The position numbers and the translations under genes are program-made. Below the pieces are notes generated by a model. That model was given only the letters and a program-made list of their open reading frames with translations, searched no databases and was not told the DNA's origin. DNA of 64,000 bases from Ectobius pallidus (Eukaryota > Arthropoda > Insecta > Blattodea > Ectobiidae), in NCBI GenBank assembly GCA_964059195.1, contig CAXKWD010000008.1, forward strand, positions 47,038,502 through 47,102,501. The letters are read 5' to 3'. This document shows, one piece after another, positions 12,101-25,360 of this stretch (position 1 is its first letter; each line of letters starts with the position of its first letter).

Positions 12101-15100
12101 ATGCAGTAGGCCTAATAAATGACAAAAAGTATATGTAATTATGAACAGTATAAATCTTCAGTAAACTGTTATGAAGCACTTCCACAACAGAGTAATATTG
12201 CTTTTACAAAATATGGGTGTTACTTCTCTCCTGAATTGTGGGCACCAGTAGTCTATGTGTGGTTGATCAATGATCATGTTTTGCAAAGAATATTGTATAA
12301 TTTTATATCTTAATGCATTATATTTTTCACTTTATGGGGCATCCTTTGTGAGTTTGCTTGTATGTAGTTGTTTGACTCGTGTTATATTAATAAAAGACCA
12401 GATTTCTTCGGAATTGTGCAATCCAGTGAGAGAGTGATCTGTGCCAAGAAATTTCAAATTTGAGTTATAGTCACCCCTATGTAATACATACACTCGTGTA
12501 ATTGTATACCTAATATTAAAGGTTTATGTGGGTTCCTTCTTTGTCTATTCTTGAAAGATAGTTTTTATAAGTTAAGGGAATGGCGTTTCTCCAGTGAGAG
12601 AGTGGGCTATGCCCGCTTGGAAGCAATAGTAACGTGATGTGCATATGTTATGGTCTGCGTGGTAAGGCAGATAGCCACGTCTGATTATAGACACTTATCC
12701 ATTGATGCTATTATGGTAGATGGAGAAGGAGAGCTTGTTGTTAGCAACTGCAAAAAATAGAAAAATGAGTGAAAAATGAGACTAAGTGGAAAATAAAATG
12801 CCATTGTGTGTAGGAATTTAGGATTAGAATACATTAGCAACAAAATAATTAATGTGTATGTGGCAAAGCAGCAACATGTTGAGTGTAACTGCAGTGAGAG
12901 AGCTATTGCAGCTAATGTTACACCACTTGTTATAGGACACTGAGAAAGAAGACAATTTCAGTGAATTTTATAAAATTAGTGATTATATTGTTCAAAATGC
13001 TTTTTTTGTTTGGACTGATAGTTAGGCAAGAATGTAGTGGCATTTACGTAAAGAAAATGGTGAATGCAGCTTCAAGTAGAAGACAAGTTTCATTTACATG
13101 TAATGTAAATAATTCCCGTGGACAGCAAATTAGGGTATGTAGTAAGGCATTTTGCAATGTGTTTGGAATATGCAAGAAACTCTTTCTACAGCCAGAGGAG
13201 ATAGGAAGACAAGTAGACCTCTGAATCAGATTCTGATCTAGAGGATAAGATCTCAAAATTAATGAAACACTAAAAACCTTTTCACATGCACCTACATAAT
13301 GACAGTCATTTAGGGGTATATACTGAGATAAAAGGGGGCAGGAAATCTGACATACAGACGAAGAGATGGACATACATACAGACTGTAAGATTTATAGGTG
13401 ACGATGCTGGCTATGGATCTGCAGGCCCATGTTTGATCCCCGGTACCTCCTTGAATTTTTCCAAGGTAGGGAGGTCTGGAACAGAGTGTGCTCAGCCTCT
13501 TGATTCAAACTGAGGAGCTACTGATAAATAAGTAATGGCTTCGCAGAGATGCCAACTGCTACGGAATTTCCGTAGTTTCTACGATTTCCTTGAATTTGCT
13601 ACGGCAATACGGAAATTGTATTGAATATTACGGATTCTATGAATCCCAATATCTATTTTTATAATGTTTCGTTTCTCCCGCGAACATAAAAAAAGTTGAA
13701 ACTTGAGATGGAGGTTTAACATACGTAACTTCACTTAATTCAAGCACTAACCTGAACATGTTTCGAGCAAACTTCATGACTCATCATCACAGTGGCGGAC
13801 GCAGAATTTTTTTTCGGGGGGGGATTTGAATACTAAAAAAATTAATTAACTTACATATTATACAATTAGTTTATAAAACTGGCCACTTAGAGTGCATATA
13901 TAGCCTTTTTTCAAATTTCGGGGGGGGATCTATCCCCCCAATCCCCCCCTCTGCGTCCGCCACTGCATCATCAGCTATACTCCATCACTCCATCACATTC
14001 AGATGGAGTATAGCTGATGATGAGTCATGAAGTTTGCTCGAAACATGTTCAGGTTAGTGCTTGAATTAAGTGAAGTTACGTATGTTAAACCTCCATCTCA
14101 AGTTTCAATTTGATTATAACTTCACTATATAAACTTCCTTCAAATTCTAGGATGATAAAAAAAGTTAATGTGTCAGCAGAGATGCCAACTGTTATCATGA
14201 GAAATAGTTTGTAAAAGAAAACATCCGTTGTGTTGGCGACATTGGACACTACAATCTTTGACGTGTGTGTTAACCAAAGATATTATATCTTACAGTTATA
14301 ACATAATTGTGGTTATAACATCTTTGGTGTTAACATATTTTTTATCATCACTGTAATGCCGCTGACGACTCCCGACACCGTTGCTTGCTAGAAGTTTTAT
14401 TGAGTGTTGCATTGAAAGTAGAATATTGAGGAAATATGTCGTGTAAACGTAAAACCAGTGACGAATCTAATGGACAAAAACGAACTGCGGAAAATCAGCA
14501 GTTTCGAAAGCAGTAGGCCTATACGGAAGAGTTTCCTTGCCTCGGACCTTCAAAAATTTCACCGAATCACGTATTTTGTGAAATCTGTAATTGTGATTTT
14601 TCGGTTAAACATGGAGGACTCACACTACTGATAACCACCTTTCAAGGTTGGCATCTCTGGCTTCGGGTTCACTAAGCCATCAGTAACGGCTGTGGGTGTC
14701 AGCATGATGACCACAAGCCACAATCCTGCCTTCTACCTGTGGTAAATGATGCAGCCTTAGGATGGCAGACCTAGTCCCTCAAGAGATGTACCACCATGGA
14801 GTTTAGTTTAGTGCCATTAAATAGCATTAGAAAATAAATGGACTCAATAGCATGTATGTATAACAGTTAAATACAGTGTAATGTTGTGTTCTGTTTCTTC
14901 GCAGATATGAAAGGGCCTAAGAAGATGATGAAGATGGTCTGAAGTTAAATTTTGTAAACACTTTGAAATATGTAAATTCAGATAAGACGAAATAAATCAA
15001 GTGTTAAGATGAAATTTTTTCTCATTATAAAGCCAAACACAAATCTCATGCTGTTATTTCTGGCATAGAACACTCTCTCACTGGATGCCACAGTTTATTT

Positions 15101-18100
15101 TAATTGTTATGTATAAAACCACGCCCCTCTTTATATTTTATAAGGCCAAAAGGTTGAGATTTGGCAACATGTTGTGTGGGCCTAACAGCTAAAATATAAG
15201 ATCGCACATAGCTTGTAAAATTCAATTCAATTCAATTCAATTCAATTCTATTCTTTATTCATCCTCTGGATCATATTACAATGATATGGGAATCGTCAAT
15301 TTCTTAAACTACTAACTAAATCTAATTAACAATTAGGAAAACTTACAGTTTACTTCAATTACAATTTCCTATACACTAAACTATAAGTTTACAATAATAT
15401 TTTACTATTATATGTTGTCCCTAATTAGAATTTAATTTACAATTCTCATGTTAACATTGCGATTTGTTCCCCTTACCACTGTACCACTACTAGAAATATA
15501 CAACTAACATACTACCTTTAAGCTGTATGTTCCCCGTTCATTCCACAGGTTTCAATAAATTCTTTTATGCTGTAAAAGCAGTGTTTGTACATAAAATGAC
15601 CTAATTTATTTTTGAACAGGATGTAATTTGAAATTTTTTTGAAAGTATCTGGTAAACTATTGTATAATATGATCCTGTTATAGCAAAAGCTCTCCGCAAA
15701 CAAAGCTGTACTATGAGTAGTTATGGACAATTTGTTTTTATTACGAGTGTTATGGCAGTGAACTTGTGAGGAGACTTGGAATGTATTAATGTTTCTTTTT
15801 ACATGGAGTAATATCTCATATATGTACAATGAAGGTAGTGGTAGGAAAGAGATTTGTTTAAATAATTCCCTACAACTACTGTTACTACTCTTCTTCATCA
15901 TAAGCCTAATAACCCTTTTCTGAATTTTGAATACAATTTTGCTGTTTACTGCATTTCCCCAAAAGATAATTCCATAAACCAACAACGAATGAAAGTACGA
16001 ATAATAAAGCACCCTTAATGAGCCTAGACTTAGAGATTCCCTTGCTAGTCTTATTGCAAAGCAGACTTGACTGAGTTTTGTGAAAGAATTTGGATGTGCG
16101 TATGCCATTTTAAGTGTTCGACTAAATTTATGCCAAGGAATTTGGTTTCATTTGCACATTCTAAAGATTTACTACCAAATTTGATGGTTTTATTGGTTAA
16201 GTTCTTATTTTGAATATGATGAAAAAGCACTGCTACTGTCTTTTCTTCGTTAACTTTCAGTTTATTTTTTCAAACCATTCTAATAGTTGATCTAACATGG
16301 AATTTAACTGATATTCTAAATTGCTCAGGTTGTCCCCTTTGATGAATATGCTTGTATCATCGGCATACAGTATTGTCTTAACGTTGTTTGAAGTTTTCCC
16401 TAGGTCATTAACATAGATTGAGAACAGTATTGGCCCAAAAATAGACCCTTGAGGGACACCGAGCTTAACACTTCTTTTCTGTGAAAGTTTTGAGCACCTA
16501 GTTTTGGTTTCTTCATCCAAGAACAGATCTCTACCATTTGCTCCCTATTATCCAAATAGGATTTGAACCATTCTAAAGCCATGCCACGTACACCTATTAT
16601 TTCTAGTTTTTGTAACAAATACCATGGTCTACTAGGTTGAATGCCTTTGACAAATCTAGAAACAACCCCATACAAATTTCTTTGTTATCTATTGCTTCAT
16701 AAACATCTTCCAGGAAATCAGTCACTGCTGTTATAGATGACTTTCCTTCACGAAATCCATGCTGTTGGTCTAATAATAGATTAAATTTTTTTAGGAATTT
16801 GGATAACCTTATGTACATTACTCTCTCAAAGATTTTGGAAAAAACGGAGAGCAATGCAACTGGCCTGTAATTTTCTATCTTTTCTTTTGACCCTTTTTTG
16901 AATAATGGTTTGACCAATGCTAGTTTTAGTTGTTCCGGAAATTGACCTGTACTTAGTGATAGGTTTACTATATAACATAATGGCTCTAATATATTATCAC
17001 AGCATTGCTTCAGTAGAAAGTCTGAGATTTCATCAAGCCCAGCAGATCTCTTGTTCTTAAGATTTTGTATAATTTTTTTAATTTTGTCTGCATTGGTTGG
17101 TGATAGAAAAATTTAATGGTGATTAGTTTGACCTTTAACTGAATTTTGATGTGACTGTGTGTGACAGTAATGTTTCCTGCTATATTAGTGTAGTAATAAT
17201 TAAAAATATTAGAAATTTAATAGGGATCGGTGATTAACTTACCATCATTGTTAATTTTTAGGTTACTATAGGGTTTCTTCTGTTGTCCTATTTCCCTCCT
17301 GGCAATTTCCCATAATGCTTTAGATATGTTTTCAGCCTGTTTTATATAATTATCATTAAACTGTCTCTTAGCTTCTCGAATTATTTTATTGTAAATTCTT
17401 TTGTAGTTTGAGCAGTAGTTCCTGAAACTATCTGAAACATTATCCCCCTTTAGCATTTCATTAATTAGTCTTAATTTCCTGCTAGACACTTTTATTCCCA
17501 TTGTGACCCAATTGTTCTTTTTTTATTGCACTTTTCTTTTCGTTCTTGGAACTGCAATTTCAAAACAGTAATTGAATGTGTTATAGAATTCTGCAAAGGC
17601 ATCTGTTACAGAATGATTGTCATAAACACCTTCCCATTCCACTTTCCCTAGCAAGTAATTTAAATATTTCAGATTCTCTGCACTACAGTTCCTACTAATT
17701 TTAAACTGAGGAAGCATAATTGATTTACTGCCTTACTAATAAAAGCTGCTTATATCTGCGTTGAATGGTTGTTCACCGTGCAAGTTCTACATAAGCCGTA
17801 TTACCAATAAACGGAGTGTAACTGCCGAGGTTTACACCGGGTTTGTACATCCAACATCATCAACACGTCACTCTAGTTGTGACATTACTAGCCCCTGGCT
17901 ATGAAGGGACTGCTGAATGCCATCTGTCGGAGCAGCAGGCGAACAACGGTGGATCGTCTGCAGACAGTAATTCTAGTTTCAGTATTTCACTATATTGTTT
18001 TCAGAAAGCTGTAATCATAGGTACAAGTATGGAAATATGTCCCGCAAACAAGGAACAACGTTTATAATTCCGCAAAAGTAGCTCAGAATATGCGTAGCCT

Positions 18101-21100
18101 CAAAATTCAATCTCAGACATCTACGAAATGATCGGCTGTTACGGATATCGGCCATCTTGATTATTTACGTCAAGTTTATACAAGAGGGCCAGGTTGCACA
18201 CATTCAGCCTTATGCAAGGATTATTAGTACACTTTTTCTCCTCAGCTGTGTATATTCCTGGTATAAATGTTACAACTGGATTATTAGTGTATAGTGTATA
18301 AGTATAGTGTTAGTGTATAAGGGGTTATCTATTTGGGCATAATGATCTGAGAAGCCTGAATCCTGAATAATTGCACTAAATTCCCAGTACTTCTTGTTGA
18401 GGATAACCTGATCAATAGTGGACTGATGATCATTAACAGTTCGTGTAGGGCCCTCAATCACTGGGTATAAACCATGTGAATTCAGCATGTTGTTTAGTAA
18501 GAAGGCGTTTCTGTGAAGGGTGCAAGTGAAATCTATATTCAGATCTCCCACTATGATAACCTGTTTACCTTTCCTCTGCACATCACTTCTTGCAGAATCT
18601 AAACTCTCTATTAATATATTTACATCAGCACTGGGGTTTCTATAAACACACATAATGACAGCTTTGAATGAGGGAAGCTCGACTATACTAACTTCAAAAC
18701 ATTCTTCTAAACCCATGTTTTCAAAATACGGTATACAACATACACAGAATTTATCTCTATTTATACTTATACAGGATATATGAAGTGCCTTCTGTTCATT
18801 ATTGGCATTGCATCTCTTAAAACAGATAACACTTGGAATTTCAAACTTGGCTTGGGCTTCCTGGTTACTATAGCAGTTTTAATATTTTGACATTTAATCT
18901 CTACAGACAGTCATATGTCTGTAAACTAACACACTTAAAATAACTCCTGTGACACAAAATTTTGCTGGCAGTGATAGATGATAAATCAGTATCTATGACA
19001 GTTTTTTTGGCTGATTTTGGAATATGTGCCAAACTAAAAAGTGCTCTACTGCCTAAACCATTTGTTTGATCGAAATACCTAAGAGTCACTATTTAATTAA
19101 CATTTTGTAGGATGCCGTGGGTTACAGACACAGTATTGATATCAGATAATATTTATTACAACATTTACCTTACAATATGAACGTGCGCATGTATACAGTC
19201 TTAGCGTGTGGCTTCTGTTCTCTCTATAACATGGCTGCTGCAACAATGCTTCGCGGGAGGAAGTCTTTGCACACCACCCTGCTCACTTCCGGTGATGGAA
19301 GCTTGTAAAGGTTATTGCCATCTGTGGTGGGAAACAGACAGTGTTCCCAAACCACCCCCCCCCCCGGCCAGTAAATTGGTTAGGGGCTGACAAAATCTGC
19401 AAAAGAAACTCGTCGGACTACCCTGCCAGAGCATGTAGTGACTGGAAGTTCTTCCGCAGGAAGAGCCTGGGTTGCCACTGGAACTGGAACTGGCGCCGAA
19501 GTGGTAGAGGGCATGTTGTCTTCAGGAGGCATAAATGCTGGTTTCACCCGATCAAGTGAGACCGTGACTGATTTACCTCTGATGGAGAGTGTGATTGTTT
19601 TGTCACTACGTTGGAGGACTTTGTGTGGGCCACTGTATGGAGGTTCCAACGGTGGGCCACTGTATGGAGGTTCCAACGGTCGGCGCACCATGTCTTTCCT
19701 TTGTTGGCGGAGTTGAGCTTGTTGGTCTGTAGCAGAGCTACGTAGGGAACGTCGAATCTTCTTCAAGTGCTGTGCTTGGTGCTGGAGTTGCATGTGCTGC
19801 TGATACATCTGTTGTTGCTGTGGTGTCAGGTGCTGTGTGAACAGAGACTGCTGATGTGGTTGCTGCTGCTGATGTTGTTGCTGGAATTGCTGCTGTTGCT
19901 GATGATGTTGCTGAAGCTGCTGTTGTTGCTGATGTAATTGTTGCTGCTGCTGTTGTATCTGTTGTTGTTGATTCATCTGATGTGGCTGCTGTCTGAACAT
20001 ACTCTGCTGTGGCTGGTGGGACTGCTGGAGAGAGCCTGTAGGTCAGAGATGCATTCATCCAGTGGTCGGGATCCCTCGCCGGATACTCGGTAACCCAAGA
20101 AGGTAACCTCTGGTTTCCCAAACACACACTTTGCCGGATTGAGGAGGATTCCATACGAGGACAGTGTGGTGAACAGTGCATGGAGATGCTGGCGATGTTC
20201 TTCCATGGATGCCGAGAAGACCAAGATATCATCCAAATATGAAAGACAGAAGTCCAGGTCACGCAAAACTTCATCCATGAATCGTTGGAAGGTTTGGGCT
20301 GCATTACGGAGACCGAAGCTCATGAAGGGAAATTCGAACAAGCCGAATGGGGTTGTAATGGCGGTTTTTGGGATATCATCTGGATGGACTGGGATCTGGT
20401 GGTAAGCATGGACAAGATCGATTGTGGAGAATATGGAACACCCGGATAGGCTGTGGGCATAATCTAATATGTGCCTTACTGGATAGCGATCTGGGATCGT
20501 TCTGGCATTGAGAGCTCTGTAGTCCCCACAAGGTCTCCATCCATCTTTCTTCGGTACTAAATGGAGAGGGGATGACCAGGATCCTTCAGAACGACGTGCG
20601 GTGCCATCTAGCAGCATTCCATCAAACTCTGCCTTGGCAGCTTTGAGGCGGTCTGGAGCGAGTCTGCATGGGCGGCTGGAAACTGGTGGTCCAGGAGTTG
20701 TCCGGATGTGATGCACAGTGTTATGCTGTACCTTCCGTTCTGCTCCCTGGGGTCTAATCAGGTTGGGAAACTCTTGCAGAAGTTGAAGAAATGTGTTGTC
20801 TCCCGAGGATACCACTTTGATGCTGGGCGGACTGGGTGTACACACTGTTGTTCCAGAGGCTGAGAGATTTGTCGTGCCATCAAGGAGGCGTTTGTGACAA
20901 CAGTCTACCAGCAGGTTGAAAAACAACAAAAAATCAACTCCAATGATGGGTAACTGGACATCAGCTATCACGTCGGGGTCACCAATGTAGGATGCCGTGG
21001 GTTACAGACACAGTATTGATATCAGATAATATTTATTACAACATTTACCTTACAATATGAACGTGCGCGTGTATACAGTCTTAGCGTGTGGCTTCTGTTC

Positions 21101-23327
21101 TCTCTATAACATGGCTGCTGCAACAATGCTTCGCGGGAGGAAGTCTTTGCACACCACCCTGCTCACTTCCGGTGATGGAAGCTTGTAAAGGTTATTGCCA
21201 TCTGTGGTGGGAAACAGGCAGTGTTCCCACAATTTATTGTTTAGTTTTGCATTGCCACACTTCTCTAAAAGTGCATGGTTTTCAAGTTAAGTTATAAGCA
21301 AACACTTAAAAAGTATATAGAGTACTGATATATATGTTCCCACATTTATCAGAATGCATCACTGTTATGAGGTGACCAAGTTAAAAATCGGATACTGTAA
21401 CCCAAAACACAAAAAAATTGTATATTTTTTTTTCGTGCCATTTGGCTGGACTGAAGCATGTTTTTAGTCAATATAAGCCTGCCTAGATAAATAACATCAA
21501 ACTGATGGAACTTGAACAGTGAAGCAACTACAAGAAAATAATTATGATATGAGCTGTACTAAAAGACTTATGCTTCACTTACCAACTTTTTTAGTAGGCC
21601 TACATGTTTCAAGGACATTTGTCCCCATCCTCGGCTGAGCATGCCAGGGATGGGGACAAAGGTCCTTGAAACATGCACTATCAGGTTGCTAGTAAGTGAA
21701 GCATGAGTTCAACCCATGTTATAATTATTTTATGTTTTCAGTCACTTGGCTTAGTATTTTCATTTATAATGAGAACATTTTTCTTCCAGGTTGCCTTATT
21801 GCATAGCATAAGTGCAGTATATGAGCAGTTGATGCAGGTATTACCAGTACTCAAGATAACCAAATTAGCAACTTCCATGCTTGAAAGTTTACCTAGGGAT
21901 TTACCTCCTCAGCTCACTCAGGCAAAACTTACAGCAATTCGCAACATGGTTATGAGTAAACTCTTCACTGATGATGGTAAGTGTTTTGTGAAAACTAAAA
22001 GACTTTATCTTACGTAGTTGCAGCTGCTGTATTAGGTACATAACTCTGTTCTGCATATAGGAGGGGTAAGCTACTTGCATAATCAAACTTTACAAAACAA
22101 TAGACTAACACAGAGTGACAATACAGTAAACTCCTGATGATCCGTGACCGAATTATCCATTCAAGGGTACTTCCTCTCTTTTTAACTCTTTGTAAATGGA
22201 AATGGATGTAACTGGGCACGAGATTTTTAATTTCCTGCATTTAATTTCAAATTTTCAGCATTTTATTTGTCATATTATGCATAGAGAATGTTGCATGATC
22301 TCCAGAGAAGCCAAGTATCGTTCTCTATGCATAATATGGCAACATAAAGTTCAGGAAATTTGAAATTAAGTGCAGGAAAATAATATCTTGTACTTGGTTA
22401 TAGACGTATTCTACTCGCAAAGGTTAAAATTTATATATAGGCCTACTATTGTTATTAATGATAACTCCAAGTATAACAAAGTTTAAGACACATTTAATAG
22501 CATTTACAGCCTATTAAATTCACACTAGATTATAAGTGTAGCCCATAACAACATTGCCGGAAGCCAGAATAGTAGTAAGTTAATTCTAACATTCAAATTA
22601 TCCATTTTTCATTTATTTGTGTATGTTTTTGTTGTACCTTATTCTGTTATCTGATTGACTACTAACACCACAAGAAGCATCCTTGGACACTTGGAAGGTA
22701 AGGTGTAATAACATTTCTCTCACTGCAGAGTGGAAGCTAGAAGGTTTAACAGCAACTGTGCCTGATGTATTATTCAGTGAACAACTTTTAAAAATTGATT
22801 CAGTTTTCTGATCATGCTTTCCTTAATATTAAAATTTAAGTCAACGTTTTACTTTTAAAATTATAAAATTAAATAAATTGTTTTATTTTTGGGTAAGTAT
22901 TGTATTATGTCAGTTCATTCTTACTTTAAAAGCACACATAATGCAAAAATATCAGGTTGAATATTGAAATATAGCTATGCAGTGCTTTTTTTCGGGGGGT
23001 ACAAGGGGTATGCATACCATTTAAAGATTTTTCCAGTTTCATCAATAATTTCCACAATTTGAAATCTCAAGAAATTTATACCAAACAAAATAATAAAAAT
23101 TATGTAGTGTTACCACATGTCCATATTTAGCAGGACATGTCCATATATTTTAAGGATGTCCTGGCATCCATATTTATTTTTCAAAACCTGCAAATATGTC
23201 CATATTTTTGTATATGCTATGATTTTTTTAATAGCTGAAAAAGGAAGCTTTTGTTTCTAGATTTTACCAAAAGATGTCTCTAAAATTTCTACTGAAATTG
23301 TATTCTCTTTGCACACTTGTGCTCATT

Positions 23328-23365
<38 letters not shown>

Positions 23366-25288
23366 GTTGTTGTTGTTGTTGTTGTTGTTGATGTTTTTAT
23401 TATTATTATTATTATTATTCATTTATAAATCTCAGCTTTTAAGACTGGCACTAAGTGAGGTACGGGTCAACCAAGCACACTCACTTGCCCAAGAACTTCC
23501 TAACAATACGGGCGGTATTAATAAGCACCGCTTTTTGCATTTTAATGTAAATATTTTTATCTAGATCTAACTTCTTGATATTACTATGAAGGGATACAGG
23601 GATAACTCCTGTAGTTGATATTACAATTGGAACTATGTCTACATTAGTCAAAGACCACAGTCTCATCAACTCAAATCTCAACTCCGAATATTTATAGAAT
23701 TTCTCTTGATTAGCTCTCTGTAGATTGTGGGTATTTGGGATTGTAATGTCTATGATATAAGCTGTATTGGCTTGCTTGTTCTGAAGAACTATGTCTGGTC
23801 TATTATTGGGTATAGTTCGATCGGTGACTATTGACCGATCATAATATATTTTATATTCCATTGATTCAAGCACCGGACTAGGTTCATATTTGTAATATGG
23901 GACAGTTGTCTCTGCTAGTTTGCATTTGAAGGCGAGCGCCTGATGTACTATCCTTGCCACCTGGTTATGGCGGTGAAGGTACTCAAACTGGGTGAGAGAG
24001 CTACAAGCCCCAGTTATATGCTGTATAGTCTCCGGAGCAGCTCTACACCTTCTACACTCGTCATCAATCACAGCCCTATTTTTCATTATATACTTTTGAT
24101 AGTTTTTTGTGCTAATAACCTGATCCTGTATGGCGATAATGAATCCCTCAGTCTCAGGGAAGAGTTCCCCATGCCGGAGCCAAGCGTTCGACGCCTCTTT
24201 GTCGACTTCAGGGCTACTAAGGTCATTAGGGTGTCGACCATGTAGGCTCATAGCCTTCCACTGGTCTATCCTCTCTTGGACCGAAACAATTCTTTCTGCT
24301 TGCTGATCAAGCCTATTTGAGAGGTTTAGTGGCGTGTGATTATTATCAGTATAGCATATGCTATGATGTAGGGCAGAACTCTCCATCCTTTGGTGGAAAT
24401 ATGCTCTGAGAGAGGCTTTCTGCTTGTTGCATAGGTTAATTATATCAATAATGCCACGCCCCCCCTCCCCTCGAGGGAGGTTCATCCTGATAGAGCTTGA
24501 CTTCGGATGGTGTTTCCTATACTGTGTGAACTCCGTTCTAATTTTTCTTTGTAACCCTTCCAATTCTGTCTTAGACCATCTAATTATCCCAAAAGAATAA
24601 GTCAGAACAGGTATGGCTAGTGTATTCACAGCTTTGGTAAGATTCTTGCTATTAAGTTCAGTGTTGCACAATTGCTTAAGGCGGAAAGAAAACTCCTTCG
24701 TTAATAGCTCTTTAATAAGTGAATGGTCTATCAATTTTGACTGCTCAAACCCCAGATATTTATATGTCTCCTGTTCAGTCATTCCTGTGATAAACCCCTG
24801 GTCACTTTCAATACCACATGTTTGTATTGATTGTTTCCTTACATGTACAGTTTTACATTTATCTAATCCGAATTTCATTTGAATGTCACTTGAAAACTGC
24901 TCTACTTCCTGAATGATCTGATTTAATTGAATGGCTGAGGGAGCGTACACCTTCAGATCGTCCATGTAAAGAAGATGGGAGATCCTATGGCCCCCTCGAT
25001 TTATTTCACATCCTCTGTTACCTTTATTCAGCAAATTAGATAGTGGATTGAGTGCTAAGCAAAACCAAAGTGGACTAAGAGAGTCCCCTTGGAATATTCC
25101 TCTGTAAATATTTATTTCTATTGGTAGTTGTTTACTTGACAGAATCAACTTTGTTTTCCACTGCTGCATTAATTTTTTAAGACATGTTATTATTGTTGGA
25201 TGAATTTTATAAAGTTTGAGTACTTCTATTAGCCATGAGTGGGGTACAGAATCATACGCCTTTTGGTAGTCTATTATTATTATTATTG

Positions 25289-25360
<72 letters not shown>

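Larger units (their letters stand above)
13544..14657 (+). mobile_element. hAT-like element remnant inserted in the SINE
   Basis: The left end is CAGAGATGCCAACTG and the right end is GTTGGCATCTCTG, a matching inverted pair. The left flank TGGCTTCG (13536-13543) recurs at the right end (14658-14665). If the ends are taken as fully symmetric (14659), the duplication shrinks to GCTTCG. A further copy of the left terminus occurs inside at 14174. The right part carries a broken transposase-like N-terminus. Confidence 0.7.
13395..14805 (+). mobile_element. tRNA-derived SINE split by a hAT-like insertion
   Basis: The left part (13395-13543) has a B-box-like GTTTGATCCCCGG. The right part (from 14658) continues with AACGGCTGTGGGTGTC...GGAGTTTAGTTTA. 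The uninterrupted junction can be read in a second copy at 50940-51098 (AAGTAGCGGCTCCGGTCATGG), which supports reading the two halves as one SINE with the material 13544-14657 inserted later. Confidence 0.75.
12424..15083. mobile_element. Possible large TIR element framing the nested cluster
   Basis: CAGTGAGAGAGTGATCTGTG at 12424 pairs with CACTCTCTCACTG ending at 15083; with one indel the match extends about 28 bp (into TGCCA.GAAAT). An extra copy of CAGTGAGAGAGTG is at about 12593 and a weaker one near 12892. No matching 8-bp target duplication is found (GTGCAATC against GATGCCAC), so the boundaries are tentative. No transposase is visible inside; the interior is filled by other repeats. 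Confidence 0.4.
15213..19105 (-). mobile_element. Near full-length LINE (jockey/CR1-like) with (TTCAA)n tail
   Basis: On the minus strand the order is endonuclease domain (about 18.7-18.3 kb), linker (17.7-17.2 kb), reverse transcriptase (17.1-16.2 kb) and C-terminal domain (16.1-15.5 kb). The 3' end is a TTCAA pentamer array at about 15218-15247 (AATTG repeats on the coding strand). A MITE (17732-18288) splits the endonuclease from the linker, and a Gypsy derivative sits at the 5' edge (19106). Several stops and frameshifts mark it as dead. Confidence 0.8.
19106..21231 (-). mobile_element. Internally deleted Ty3/Gypsy-type LTR retrotransposon
   Basis: Two 244-bp LTRs (19106-19349 and 20986-21229, TG...CA) differ at only about two positions, so the insertion is young. 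On the minus strand a primer-binding-like TGGTGACCCCGACGTG lies next to the 5' LTR (20969-20984) and a G-rich purine tract (GGGGGGGGGGGTGG) sits before the 3' LTR. The interior lacks gag and most of protease, keeps RT, lacks RNase H and the integrase core, and ends in the integrase C-terminus. A possible ATTT target duplication flanks it if the LTR ends in CACA. Confidence 0.88.

Noticed and set aside
19738..20304. 188-codon minus-strand frame with Thr/Ala-rich end
   Set aside because: It is the alternate frame of the Gypsy RT and the Gln-rich segment; no independent coding signal.
23274..23564. Poly-Leu + strand frame
   Set aside because: It translates the ATT/GTT microsatellite next to the R4-like LINE.
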